Assembly: GCA_026398575.1 (NCBI GenBank)
Contig: JAPLSP010000027.1
Coordinates: forward strand, 1-6,482
Source of the DNA: Candidatus Sumerlaeota bacterium
GTDB lineage: Bacteria; Sumerlaeota; Sumerlaeia; JADFCT01
Direction of reading: 5' to 3'
DNA length: 6,482 nucleotides
Below are positions 1-5,644 of the stretch, piece by piece (the stretch's first letter is position 1; each line of letters opens with the position of its first letter). A model generated the notes under the pieces. The model worked only from the letters and a program-made list of their open reading frames with translations. It was not told the origin of the DNA and ran no database searches. A program made the translations under genes and the position numbers.

Positions 1-196
1 ATTGTCTTGCCAGACTACCATCGAGTCATCCCTGTTCGTTCATTACCGCGTCATCCACGCGCCGCAGGATGTTTTCGCCTTGCCTTCGCTGCCTGTGCCG
101 AACAGAATTTTATGTGCCCATTTTGCGCGGCTAAAGGCATAAGTTTTTTCATTATTTTGTCACCCATTATTCTGTCAAAAAAAACACATTCCTCCA
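1..196. other. Non-coding upstream region
   Basis: I see no convincing gene here. The rightward open frame beginning with TTG at position 7 has low-complexity, non-family-like sequence and overlaps the acetyltransferase start. A 33-codon leftward frame (152 to 51) starts ATG-AAA-AAA but lacks a clear ribosome site and any recognisable homology. The last 50 bases are AT-rich, with a run of A at 178-184, which would suit a promoter region for the acetyltransferase, but no clear -35/-10 pair stands out. Confidence 0.5.
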
Positions 197-1054
197 ATGC
201 CCTCCGAAGCCCCCATTGAGATCATCAAGATCGCCCACGAAAAGCCGGACATCCGTCAGCGAGTGCTGGACTATCTGGCGCCGCATGAAACCCATAATCT
301 GTTCATCATCGGGAATCTGATCAGCAACTTCCCCGATTCCCATCTCTACGTCGCCCAGCGCGGCTCGCAATGGGCCGGCATCGCGGGATACTATACGCGT
401 CCCAAGTCGCTGATCCCTTTTTCAACCGACCCGGAAATAGCGCGGGCGCTCGCTCATCACGTGGCCAGCGCCCAGCCCGTCATCGAATACATGAACGGCA
501 TCGAATACGCCGCGCGTCCGGCCTACGAGGCGCTGCTGGCGCTTGGCTATCGTCCCGCGAACGATCCGCGACAGGTATTCATGGAACTCGATCTCCCGCC
601 CGGCGCCGACCTTCCCGTCTGGCCGTCCGAAGAAGCCGTTCGCCCCATGCGCAAGGAAGACGCTCCAGCCGTAGCGATGCTGGCGCGGCAAATCCAGCGC
701 CCCAATGACCATTCGCCGCTGACACAAGAGGAGATCGCCCGAACGCTCCACATGGGACGCATAGTAGTTGACATCGAGGGCCAAATCGTCGCCACCGCCG
801 CAACCAACGGCCTGGGCCTCCGCGCCTTCCAAATCCTGAGCGTCGCGACCGACCCCGCCCATCGCCGCCACGGCTACGCCCGCGCCGCCTGCGCCGCCCT
901 GATCCGCTCCATGCAGCCGCGCGGCGCCCACAGCTGCGTCCTCTTCACCGACATCGCCAATACCGCCGCGCAAACCTGTTATCAAAGCCTCGGCTTCCGC
1001 ATCACAGGCGATTACTATGTGTCGAAGTTTCTACTGGAGCAAAAACATGCCTAA
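197..1054 (+). CDS. GNAT-family N-acetyltransferase (COG3393-like)
   Basis: A 285-residue protein predicted to transfer an acetyl group from acetyl-CoA to an amine; the acceptor cannot be told from sequence. The C-terminal half is a GNAT fold. Motif A lies at about residues 212-235, with the strand ILSVATDP followed by the pyrophosphate-binding loop HRRHGYARA (222-230, pattern R/Q-x-x-G-x-A). Motif B follows with FTDIANTAAQTCYQSLGF (250-267), where N255, Y262 and the LGF turn are typical, and it ends GDYYVSKF. The N-terminal half (about 30-130) is a degenerate GNAT-like module, with ETHNLFIIGNL and an EYMNGIEY segment, as in COG3393 predicted acetyltransferases of similar length (270-290 residues). 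There is no signal peptide, so it should be cytoplasmic. The ATG at 197 gives the family length; no strong Shine-Dalgarno sequence precedes it. The gene stands alone and converges on the lyase gene. Family assignment is firm, substrate unknown. Confidence 0.93.
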   Translation: MPSEAPIEIIKIAHEKPDIRQRVLDYLAPHETHNLFIIGNLISNFPDSHLYVAQRGSQWAGIAGYYTRPKSLIPFSTDPEIARALAHHVASAQPVIEYMNGIEYAARPAYEALLALGYRPANDPRQVFMELDLPPGADLPVWPSEEAVRPMRKEDAPAVAMLARQIQRPNDHSPLTQEEIARTLHMGRIVVDIEGQIVATAATNGLGLRAFQILSVATDPAHRRHGYARAACAALIRSMQPRGAHSCVLFTDIANTAAQTCYQSLGFRITGDYYVSKFLLEQKHA

Positions 1055-1142
1055 AGTATTTCAAAAACATTCCTTGCATGACGTGACATGTCATCCAGGA
1101 ATTCTGGCCTTGGCGCTTGTGATTGGCGCAGTCGGGACGCGA

Positions 1143-1207
1143 CATCCGTGTTTTCAGAGCAATCCGTGGTTAAATTTCAACCGCGGATTACTCGGAAAAA
1201 ACGGATG
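1143..1207. repeat. Imperfect inverted repeat, ATCCGTGGT family
   Basis: Two 29-base arms (1143-1171 and 1179-1207) pair with four mismatches around a 7-base loop. Each arm carries a 9-base motif related to ATCCGTGGT twice, with starts 18 bases apart: 1144 and 1162 on the left, and the complements at 1180 and 1198 on the right. The repeat at 4994-5056 has exactly this layout, so both are copies of one family; this copy has diverged more. It lies between the convergent acetyltransferase and lyase genes, where it could fold in either transcript and act as a transcript end or 3' stabiliser. That role is inference. Confidence 0.85.
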
Positions 1208-1212
1208 ACAGG

Positions 1213-1234
1213 GAACGACAACATGTTGTCGTTC
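1213..1234. repeat. 22-bp perfect palindrome
   Basis: The 22 bases are fully self-complementary, with the centre between 1223 and 1224 and arms GAACGACAACA / TGTTGTCGTTC and no loop. It starts 5 bases after the end of the preceding inverted repeat. A gapless palindrome of this length could bind a dimeric protein or form a cruciform. It lies beyond the 3' ends of both flanking genes, so a promoter-operator role is unlikely, and I cannot assign a function. Confidence 0.8.
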
Positions 1235-1286
1235 AGCGCGCGATAATAGACTAAAGCAATGCGCGTCAACTTGTGCGGGTGAATGC

Positions 1287-1304
1287 GCCGGCAGGGATGC
1301 CGGC
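1287..1304. repeat. Small GC hairpin downstream of lyase gene
   Basis: GCCGGCA (1287-1293) and TGCCGGC (1298-1304) pair perfectly around a GGGA loop, giving a stable 7-bp GC stem. In the leftward transcript it lies about 40 bases after the lyase stop codon. No T-run follows, so it is not a canonical intrinsic terminator; a REP-like 3' end element fits better. The translated form of this element resembles the 'GAPASLPA' / 'AGMPALP' spurious peptides that recur in intergenic repeats of several environmental phyla (from memory). Confidence 0.6.
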
Positions 1305-1336
1305 GCTCCCAGTCGGCGCTCCCAGTCGGCGCTCCC
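1302..1336. repeat. 13-bp tandem repeat, about 2.7 copies
   Basis: The unit GGCGCTCCCAGTC occurs at 1302-1314 and 1315-1327, with a partial third copy from 1328 (GGCGCTCCCA). It overlaps the right arm of the 1287-1304 hairpin and ends 9 bases before the lyase stop codon on the opposite strand. It looks like local duplication of the tail of a dispersed GC-rich repeat. Confidence 0.85.
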
Positions 1337-1344
1337 AATGTCGC

Positions 1345-4300
1345 TCATGGTTGCTTTTCGAGGAGCTCGGACAGCAAGCCGATGAAATGGGGGGCGACGC
1401 GGATGTATTGGGTGAAACTTTTGCCCATGCCGCTCATGCCGGCGAGGGCGGGAGCGGCGCCTTTTTGCAGGACGTGGGCGAGCTTGGCGTCGGGTTTGCC
1501 TTCCTTCTGCGTGAGGCGGTAGGCGTAGCCGATGCCGTCGTCGAGGAGGAAGTTGGACCAAGCGCCCTTGGACGAGACGGGACAGCTGGTGTATCGGAAT
1601 CCGCCGATGTCCTCCACCCATATATCGTCCACCAGGAATCGCGCTCCCATGATGATGCTTTGGGCCACGCGCGGATCGCTGGTTTCGAGGTGATAGAGTT
1701 TCAGGCCGGTGAGCAGAACGCCAACCATGAATCCGGCATTGCCGTAGTGGGCAGGCTCGCACAGGCAGTGGCCCGGAACCATCATCCGCCGCCAGCCGCC
1801 GCCGGCGGTGTTGAACTTGGGCTTGGGCGTCTGGCGCTCCAGGACGCGTTCGGTGATGATGCGCGCGGCGTTGAGATAGTAGGGATCGCCGGTGGCGCGA
1901 TAGGCCGCCATTGTCAGGATCAAGTGCCAGCCCGAGTCGCGGCAGTTTGTGAAATCGTAGTTGGCCATCCGGTAGCTGTCGTAGTGGTCGGCGATCTCGA
2001 GAGCGGTCTCATAAGAGCGCCGGTCGCCGGTGAGGAAGTAGTGATCGAGATGGCCTTCGCACCAGGTGTGCGAAACGCTGAAGCCCCCGCGTGGCGTGCC
2101 GCGGTCTTTGCCTTCGAGCGGGCTTTGCTTCAGGTAGTCGCCGATGTGCCCGATGCAATGCGCGTAAACGCAGCCGACGCGTTCGGGCTGCGTGTGATAG
2201 TGGACGGTATCCACGTCGCGGTTGTGGATTTCGGCCTCCTCGCCAGCGCGCAGGAAGCGCAAGTCTCCGCTGCGCGCGAATTGCAGGAAGAAGGCGTGCT
2301 GCGTGTCGTATTCGATGTTTCCCCAATTGATGACGCGCTCGCCCCACCAGTCGCCGAAGTTGAACATGCCGTATTCGCGAATCTTCTCGCGGTCTTTCAG
2401 ATACACATCGAGCGTGTCGTTGACCTTCTTATCGTAGTCCTTGACAAGCGCGCGGTTCGGATCGGCGATGGTTATCTCGCCGAACGCGCCCGAGTCGGCA
2501 TACCATCGCGGCGGCGCAACGGCCATGAGCGGATGGTCCAGCGGCGGCGCGCTGCCATCGAGGCCCAACCAAACCTCATGCGTTTTGGTCATGCCCTGGC
2601 GTAATTTGTAGCCGCCGACCAGCCCCCCTGCCTGAGCGCTCCCCTGTCCATCCTGTCCACTCTTCTGTCCACTCCCTTGTCCACTCCCTTGTCCACCACC
2701 CCCCGCCACATCAAACCAGAAGAAGAGTTTGTGTTCCTCGAACTTGCCTTTGGCCCAATCGTATTCGCCCGGCTTGAGGCGCGGCATCAGCCAGAGCGTT
2801 AGACCATCGCGGCCCATCTCGATGTCCTTTGGATAGTTCTGCCAGAAATCGCGCACAAATATCGCCCCAACCGCGCCTGCAAGACGTTTGCCGCCGCCCT
2901 CGGATGAATCGAAATGGTCGTCCGTATGCTGCCGGACGAAGCGCGGTTCGCCGCGCATCGCGGGCAGCCGCCAGGCGAGGCTGCGGACGGTTGTGAATTC
3001 GTCGGGAGAGGCATCGTATCCGAACGTCATCAGCGCGCGCGCATAAGGCAGACCCGGATAAACGTGCACGCGTACGCTGAATGAGAATGCCGATTTTCCA
3101 ATGCGCCCCGAGCCGCGCAGACAGCGGCGAAGACCTCCCTCCTCTTCGAGCGTAAGGTTCGTCATGGAAGCTTTATGTTCTTTGCCAGCTGCGTCAGTTA
3201 GGATCAGTTCGCCCAATTCCGGCAATGGCGCAGGCTTTAGTTCCGGCTCACTACGATAGATATCCGGGCTGCAAATCAGCGAATACTGCGCCGGTCCGCC
3301 ACTATGGCGAAAATCCAACAGCAGCCATTTAATGCTTCCATCAGGCCAGCGCGCTGCGACCGTGGTTTGCATAGGCTTGGGCCTTGCGGCATCTACTGGG
3401 CTGTCGTGCAACCGGATGTTACGCGCGCTTCCAAACGCGCCTTGCGGAAATGGTATACCGCCGGTAACTGGCCATTCGCCTAGCTTTCCTGCGAGTTCGG
3501 CAGGCGGTTCCACTCGCAATGCAAAGATCATATTTTTTGTTGACTTCGGCTCGGAAAAAGGCTTCCAGGTGAACTCGCGCCAGCCGCTCGTCACCTCACG
3601 GCCATCGCGCGTCTGCGCCGTGATGCGATAGCGCACGCTGTCGCCCGGCTTCACGTCCGGCAGCGCGACGCGATGATTCTGCGTCGCCATCGGCTCCACG
3701 ATCTTCTTCGCGTCCGCCCCATATTCGATTGCGCACGCCGTCGCCCAGGACGTGATCCACGTCAGCCGGTTTCCCGTCGCGGCAATTTCGCGCAATTCAT
3801 AGAGCGGCGATCGCGCCTCGGGTTTGCGGCGCAGCAAGACAAGGTCTTCGGTGCGATAACTGCCGGCGCCAACGAGCGGACGCAACTGAATTTGATCGCC
3901 AGGCTTCAGGACGATTGGTTCGGTTGTAAAAAATAAATGCTGGTTATTGTCGTTGAAATCCGCCACGGCGACGCCGCGCTTCTGTCCGCCCGTATAAACG
4001 CCGATGAGCTCGCATCCGCCCGTGTCATAAAAAATAAAACCGACGTGGAACTTGCCCTCGGCGCCTTTCGGAACCGTGGCCGTGATGGCGCTGCCGGCGC
4101 TCGCCGCGCCAGCGCCCGAAGCGCCGCCCGAGCGCAGCGCATTGTCGGCGCGATATTCGCTTTTGTCGAAACGAAAGCCGTCGAGTTTGCAGTCGCGAAT
4201 CCAAATCGGGACGTTCGCCGCGTCTTCCATCAGCGCGTTGATGCGCTCCAATCCCCACGTCTGCTCAACGCCGACGCTCTCGGTGAGGTCGCTTTCGAGC

Positions 4301-4929
4301 GCGATCTTCGGCTTGCCGCTGATGGCCGGACCTTTGGCCTCGAAGTAGCCGATCGAATCCACGCCCTGATGCGGCATCGTCGTTTCCGACAGAACGCTGA
4401 GGCGGAAGACCGACGCGCCATCGCGCTGCGCAAGGTCCACGTCATAGCTATAGAAGACATTGTTTTCGTGCAGGACGATCCGCGGCGGCGATGCGGAACG
4501 CGTCTTCCCGTCGGGCGTGTATGCGGTGACGCCAGGCGCCCCATTGCCGCAGTGCAACATGAACTCGCATCCATGTCCAGGCTGGCGTCCCGTGGCCTTG
4601 TTATCGTCCGCGTCGAGATAAAGCAGCAGTGATGAATTCGCCTGCGGATAGGCCGCAAGAAACTCGACACGCCAGATAAAACGGTTGCCGCCGGCGTTGG
4701 CAATGGCCACGCTCTTGATCGTCCGCGACGGATCCGCCGGCGCCTTGCCCGCCTTCGCCGCCGAGCGTTCCCATAGAGTGATGAACTGCTCCGGCGCATT
4801 CGGATTGCCCCCCAGCACGGCCTCGGCCGCGTCGGGAATCCCATCCATATCCGCATCCTGCGCCATCGCGCCTGCAGCCGCGCACAACCCCAATGCGAAC
4901 CAGAAAAATCGAATGGTGAAAGATTTCAT
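1345..4929 (-). CDS. Large secreted PcRGLX/YetA-type (PL26-related) exo-rhamnogalacturonan lyase-like protein
   Basis: A 1194-residue exported protein. Start: the Met at 4929 has AGAGG ten bases upstream and begins a clear signal peptide (K2, R8, hydrophobic 9-20, cleavage after AMA at 23). The ATG at 4947 would overlap that ribosome site. Modules: about 25-45, a TSP3-like Ca-binding loop (DADMDGIPDAAE); about 70-200, a CBM9/DOMON-like sandwich (LLLYLDADDNKATG); about 205-370, a second beta-rich module; about 375-457, an FnIII-like module; about 467-545, the PcRGLX/YetA RIFT barrel (IPFPQGAF, then ARWPDGSIKWLLLDFR); about 546-795, the central beta-sandwich; about 805-1190, the alpha/alpha toroid, with NWGNIEYDTQHAF (868-880), HNRDVDTVHYH (902-912), SHTWCEGHLDHYF (953-965) and MVPGHCLCEPAHYGNAG (1050-1066). 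Known members cleave the rhamnogalacturonan I backbone exolytically. I cannot name the catalytic residues or prove the substrate. The N-terminal modules (about 440 residues) are extra to the three-domain core. A Gly/Ser/Gln repeat is inserted at 743-769. The gene is monocistronic here. A fragment of a possible partner esterase lies upstream in the opposite orientation. Confidence 0.9.
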   Translation of the reverse strand: MKSFTIRFFWFALGLCAAAGAMAQDADMDGIPDAAEAVLGGNPNAPEQFITLWERSAAKAGKAPADPSRTIKSVAIANAGGNRFIWRVEFLAAYPQANSSLLLYLDADDNKATGRQPGHGCEFMLHCGNGAPGVTAYTPDGKTRSASPPRIVLHENNVFYSYDVDLAQRDGASVFRLSVLSETTMPHQGVDSIGYFEAKGPAISGKPKIALESDLTESVGVEQTWGLERINALMEDAANVPIWIRDCKLDGFRFDKSEYRADNALRSGGASGAGAASAGSAITATVPKGAEGKFHVGFIFYDTGGCELIGVYTGGQKRGVAVADFNDNNQHLFFTTEPIVLKPGDQIQLRPLVGAGSYRTEDLVLLRRKPEARSPLYELREIAATGNRLTWITSWATACAIEYGADAKKIVEPMATQNHRVALPDVKPGDSVRYRITAQTRDGREVTSGWREFTWKPFSEPKSTKNMIFALRVEPPAELAGKLGEWPVTGGIPFPQGAFGSARNIRLHDSPVDAARPKPMQTTVAARWPDGSIKWLLLDFRHSGGPAQYSLICSPDIYRSEPELKPAPLPELGELILTDAAGKEHKASMTNLTLEEEGGLRRCLRGSGRIGKSAFSFSVRVHVYPGLPYARALMTFGYDASPDEFTTVRSLAWRLPAMRGEPRFVRQHTDDHFDSSEGGGKRLAGAVGAIFVRDFWQNYPKDIEMGRDGLTLWLMPRLKPGEYDWAKGKFEEHKLFFWFDVAGGGGQGSGQGSGQKSGQDGQGSAQAGGLVGGYKLRQGMTKTHEVWLGLDGSAPPLDHPLMAVAPPRWYADSGAFGEITIADPNRALVKDYDKKVNDTLDVYLKDREKIREYGMFNFGDWWGERVINWGNIEYDTQHAFFLQFARSGDLRFLRAGEEAEIHNRDVDTVHYHTQPERVGCVYAHCIGHIGDYLKQSPLEGKDRGTPRGGFSVSHTWCEGHLDHYFLTGDRRSYETALEIADHYDSYRMANYDFTNCRDSGWHLILTMAAYRATGDPYYLNAARIITERVLERQTPKPKFNTAGGGWRRMMVPGHCLCEPAHYGNAGFMVGVLLTGLKLYHLETSDPRVAQSIIMGARFLVDDIWVEDIGGFRYTSCPVSSKGAWSNFLLDDGIGYAYRLTQKEGKPDAKLAHVLQKGAAPALAGMSGMGKSFTQYIRVAPHFIGLLSELLEKQP
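2653..2700. repeat. In-frame 12-bp tandem repeat inside the lyase gene
   Basis: Four 12-base units of the form YTGTCCACTCCC (2653, 2665, 2677, 2689), preceded by a partial 9-base unit at 2644. On the coding strand each unit encodes about one G-Q-G-S tetrapeptide, giving a flexible Gly/Ser/Gln stretch at residues 743-769. The flanking sequence (FFWFDVAGG before, GGYKLRQGMTKTHEVWL after) reads as continuous family sequence, so the repeat expands a surface loop of the central beta-sandwich. A 12-base unit keeps frame whatever the copy number. Confidence 0.9.
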
Positions 4930-4939
4930 GTGAATACTA

Positions 4940-4945
4940 CCTCTC
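4940..4945 (-). promoter_or_regulatory. Ribosome binding site of the lyase gene
   Basis: GAGAGG on the minus strand ends ten bases before the ATG at 4929. It decides the start: the in-frame ATG at 4947 would place translation initiation on top of this site and would add six residues ahead of an otherwise standard signal peptide. Confidence 0.7.
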
Positions 4946-4952
4946 ATAAATT

Positions 4953-4958
4953 ATTATC
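4953..4958 (-). promoter_or_regulatory. Possible -10 box of the lyase gene
   Basis: GATAAT on the minus strand (five of six matches to TATAAT) would start transcription about 17 bases before the ATG at 4929. No good -35 hexamer is found 16-18 bases further upstream, so this is only a candidate. Confidence 0.25.
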
Positions 4959-4993
4959 GCGCGCCTAACGACAGCATTTCGTCCTTCCTTATC

Positions 4994-5056
4994 ATCCGTG
5001 GTAATCCTGTAATCCGTGGTCGAATATTAACCACGGATTACAGGATTACCACGGAT
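4994..5056. repeat. Perfect inverted repeat, ATCCGTGGT family (27-bp arms)
   Basis: The arms at 4994-5020 and 5030-5056 are perfectly complementary over 27 bases around a 9-base AT-rich loop. Each arm is itself a duplication: ATCCGTGGT at 4994 and at 5012, and ACCACGGAT at 5030 and at 5048, with starts 18 bases apart and 9 bases between copies. The same layout occurs, degraded, at 1143-1207 on the other side of the lyase gene. It lies 65 bases upstream of the lyase start, just behind its likely promoter. Perfect arms suggest recent spread or strong selection on the hairpin. Confidence 0.95.
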
Positions 5057-5265
5057 ACTGCATCGCGAAGTGGCATATTTTTACAAACGGAGTTTGGAAA
5101 AATCCCGGCCCTTGTCAGTGGGTTTGCGGATATTCCCAAAATGCCGCTATGCGCTAACAACAGAAAAATTGCACACTTTCCCCGCAACGCAAGCAAAAAA
5201 AATGTTTTCGATGAAATGCGCTTTGATTTTAATTTTGGCAATCCTTTAGCCAATTTTTATAAAGC
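5057..5265. other. AT-rich non-coding stretch between two inverted repeats
   Basis: This stretch lies between the 4994-5056 and 5266-5358 palindromes, within a gene-free region of about 440 bases (4930-5369). It is clearly richer in A and T than the flanking coding DNA. I see no convincing complete gene. The one item of note is a short, signal-peptide-like reading frame at 5211-5249, listed separately. Confidence 0.5.
5211..5249 (+). pseudogene. Possible signal-peptide remnant (MKCALILILAIL then stop)
   Basis: A rightward ATG-AAA start encodes MKCALILILAIL followed by a TAG stop at 5247-5249; a further in-frame ATG lies at 5202. The Met-Lys start followed by a pure hydrophobic run looks like the beginning of a secretory signal peptide. 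It is on the same strand, and by position in the same frame, as the truncated SGNH hydrolase at 5370-5633, from which a palindromic repeat separates it. It may therefore be the leftover 5' end of that gene. No Shine-Dalgarno sequence is seen, and a 12-residue match to a signal peptide can arise by chance in AT-rich DNA. Confidence 0.2.
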
Positions 5266-5358
5266 CACCACAGAGACACCGAGGCACAGAGAAATTCACA
5301 AAGAGCATTTTCAATCATTTCTGAGCGCATTTCTCTGTGCCTCGGTGTCTCTGTGGTG
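5266..5358. repeat. Perfect inverted repeat, CCACAGAGACAC type (30-bp arms)
   Basis: The arms at 5266-5295 and 5329-5358 are perfectly complementary over 30 bases, with a 33-base loop. Beyond a two-base mismatch the flanks ATAAA (5259-5263) and TTTAT (5361-5365) also pair. The arm sequence begins CCACCACAGAGACACCGAGG if read from 5265, a type of intergenic repeat I recall from many Planctomycete- and Verrucomicrobia-like genomes. It shares no sequence with the ATCCGTGGT family. Its right arm ends 11 bases before the ATG of the SGNH fragment and supplies part of a GGTGAG ribosome-site-like sequence (5355-5360). Confidence 0.95.
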
Positions 5359-5369
5359 AGTTTATCTTT

Positions 5370-5633
5370 ATGCAGCTAAAGACCTATATCGCTCTCTCCC
5401 CGCCCATCTACAAAAAAGAATCCGGCGCCAGCTTCTCGGCCAAGAACCACGAAGAAGCCGTGGAGCTAACCCGCCAAGTCGCCAAAGAAACCGCCTGCGA
5501 CATCATTGACGTCCACGCAGGCGCCAGCAACCACCCCGAATGGTTCGCCGACGGCGTCCATCCCACCGATGAAGGCAAATCCGCCATCGCCAAAACCATC
5601 GCCGAGGCGATCAGAAAAAAAAAGAAGGATTGA
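5370..5633 (+). pseudogene. C-terminal fragment of an SGNH/GDSL (sialate O-acetylesterase-like) hydrolase
   Basis: The 87 residues match the last third of SGNH hydrolases annotated as sialate O-acetylesterase or GDSL lipase. KTYIALSPPIYK (4-15) is the strand and loop after block III. VELTRQVAKETACDIIDVHA (31-50) is the late helix and strand. HPEWFADGVHPTDEGKSAIA (55-74) is block V, with the catalytic Asp61 and His64. The GDS block with the nucleophilic Ser, and the Gly and Asn oxyanion blocks, are absent; full-length relatives are usually 200 residues or more. The break falls right after the 5266-5358 inverted repeat. The reading frame extends back to a GTG at 5337, but that extension is translated repeat, so the ATG at 5370 is preferred. 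Such enzymes remove acetyl esters from sugars, which would have suited the neighbouring lyase. Without the Ser it cannot be an active esterase. Confidence 0.8.
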
Positions 5634-5644
5634 GGTTCTTTTTT
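5618..5644 (+). terminator. Weak AT-stem hairpin with T-run
   Basis: AAAAAAGAA (5618-5626) pairs with TTCTTTTTT (5636-5644) around a 9-base loop containing the TGA stop of the SGNH fragment. The T-run resembles an intrinsic terminator, but the stem has only one GC pair, so it would be weak. The A-run upstream also encodes the basic tail RKKKKD. Confidence 0.25.

Noticed and set aside
15..23. Lipoprotein signal (Cys at residue 16 of the lyase)
   Set aside because: The residues before the Cys (L-G-L) do not fit a lipobox, whereas an AxA cleavage site after residue 23 fits signal peptidase I. The coordinates given here are residue numbers of the lyase, not bases.
51..152. 33-residue leftward frame starting MKKLMPLAAQNG
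   Set aside because: It has an attractive Met-Lys-Lys start but no clear ribosome site, no hydrophobic core for a signal peptide, an abnormal basic/Ala-rich tail and no homology I recognise. It could be chance or part of a dispersed repeat.
1143..1207. Canonical rho-independent terminator of the acetyltransferase gene
   Set aside because: The stem is long and imperfect and no T-run follows on the plus strand (an A-run lies inside the right arm), so a standard terminator is not supported, although an effect on transcript ends is possible.
1047..1208. Rightward small frame starting at the ATG overlapping the acetyltransferase stop
   Set aside because: Its C-terminal third is simply translation of the 1143-1207 inverted repeat, and nothing suggests a conserved peptide.
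1273..2604. Long rightward open frame (443 codons) antisense to the lyase gene
   Set aside because: It is the mirror of GC-rich lyase coding sequence. The minus-strand reading carries clear family motifs across the whole stretch; the plus-strand reading is Ala/Val/Gly-rich with no recognisable domain.
4929..4947. Upstream ATG (4947) as the lyase start
   Set aside because: It overlaps the AGAGG ribosome site and would add six residues ahead of a normal signal peptide.
4994..5358. CRISPR array or toxin-antitoxin/defence locus in the repeat-rich gap
   Set aside because: The repeats are two different inverted repeats, not direct repeats with unique spacers, and no cas-like or toxin-like gene is present.
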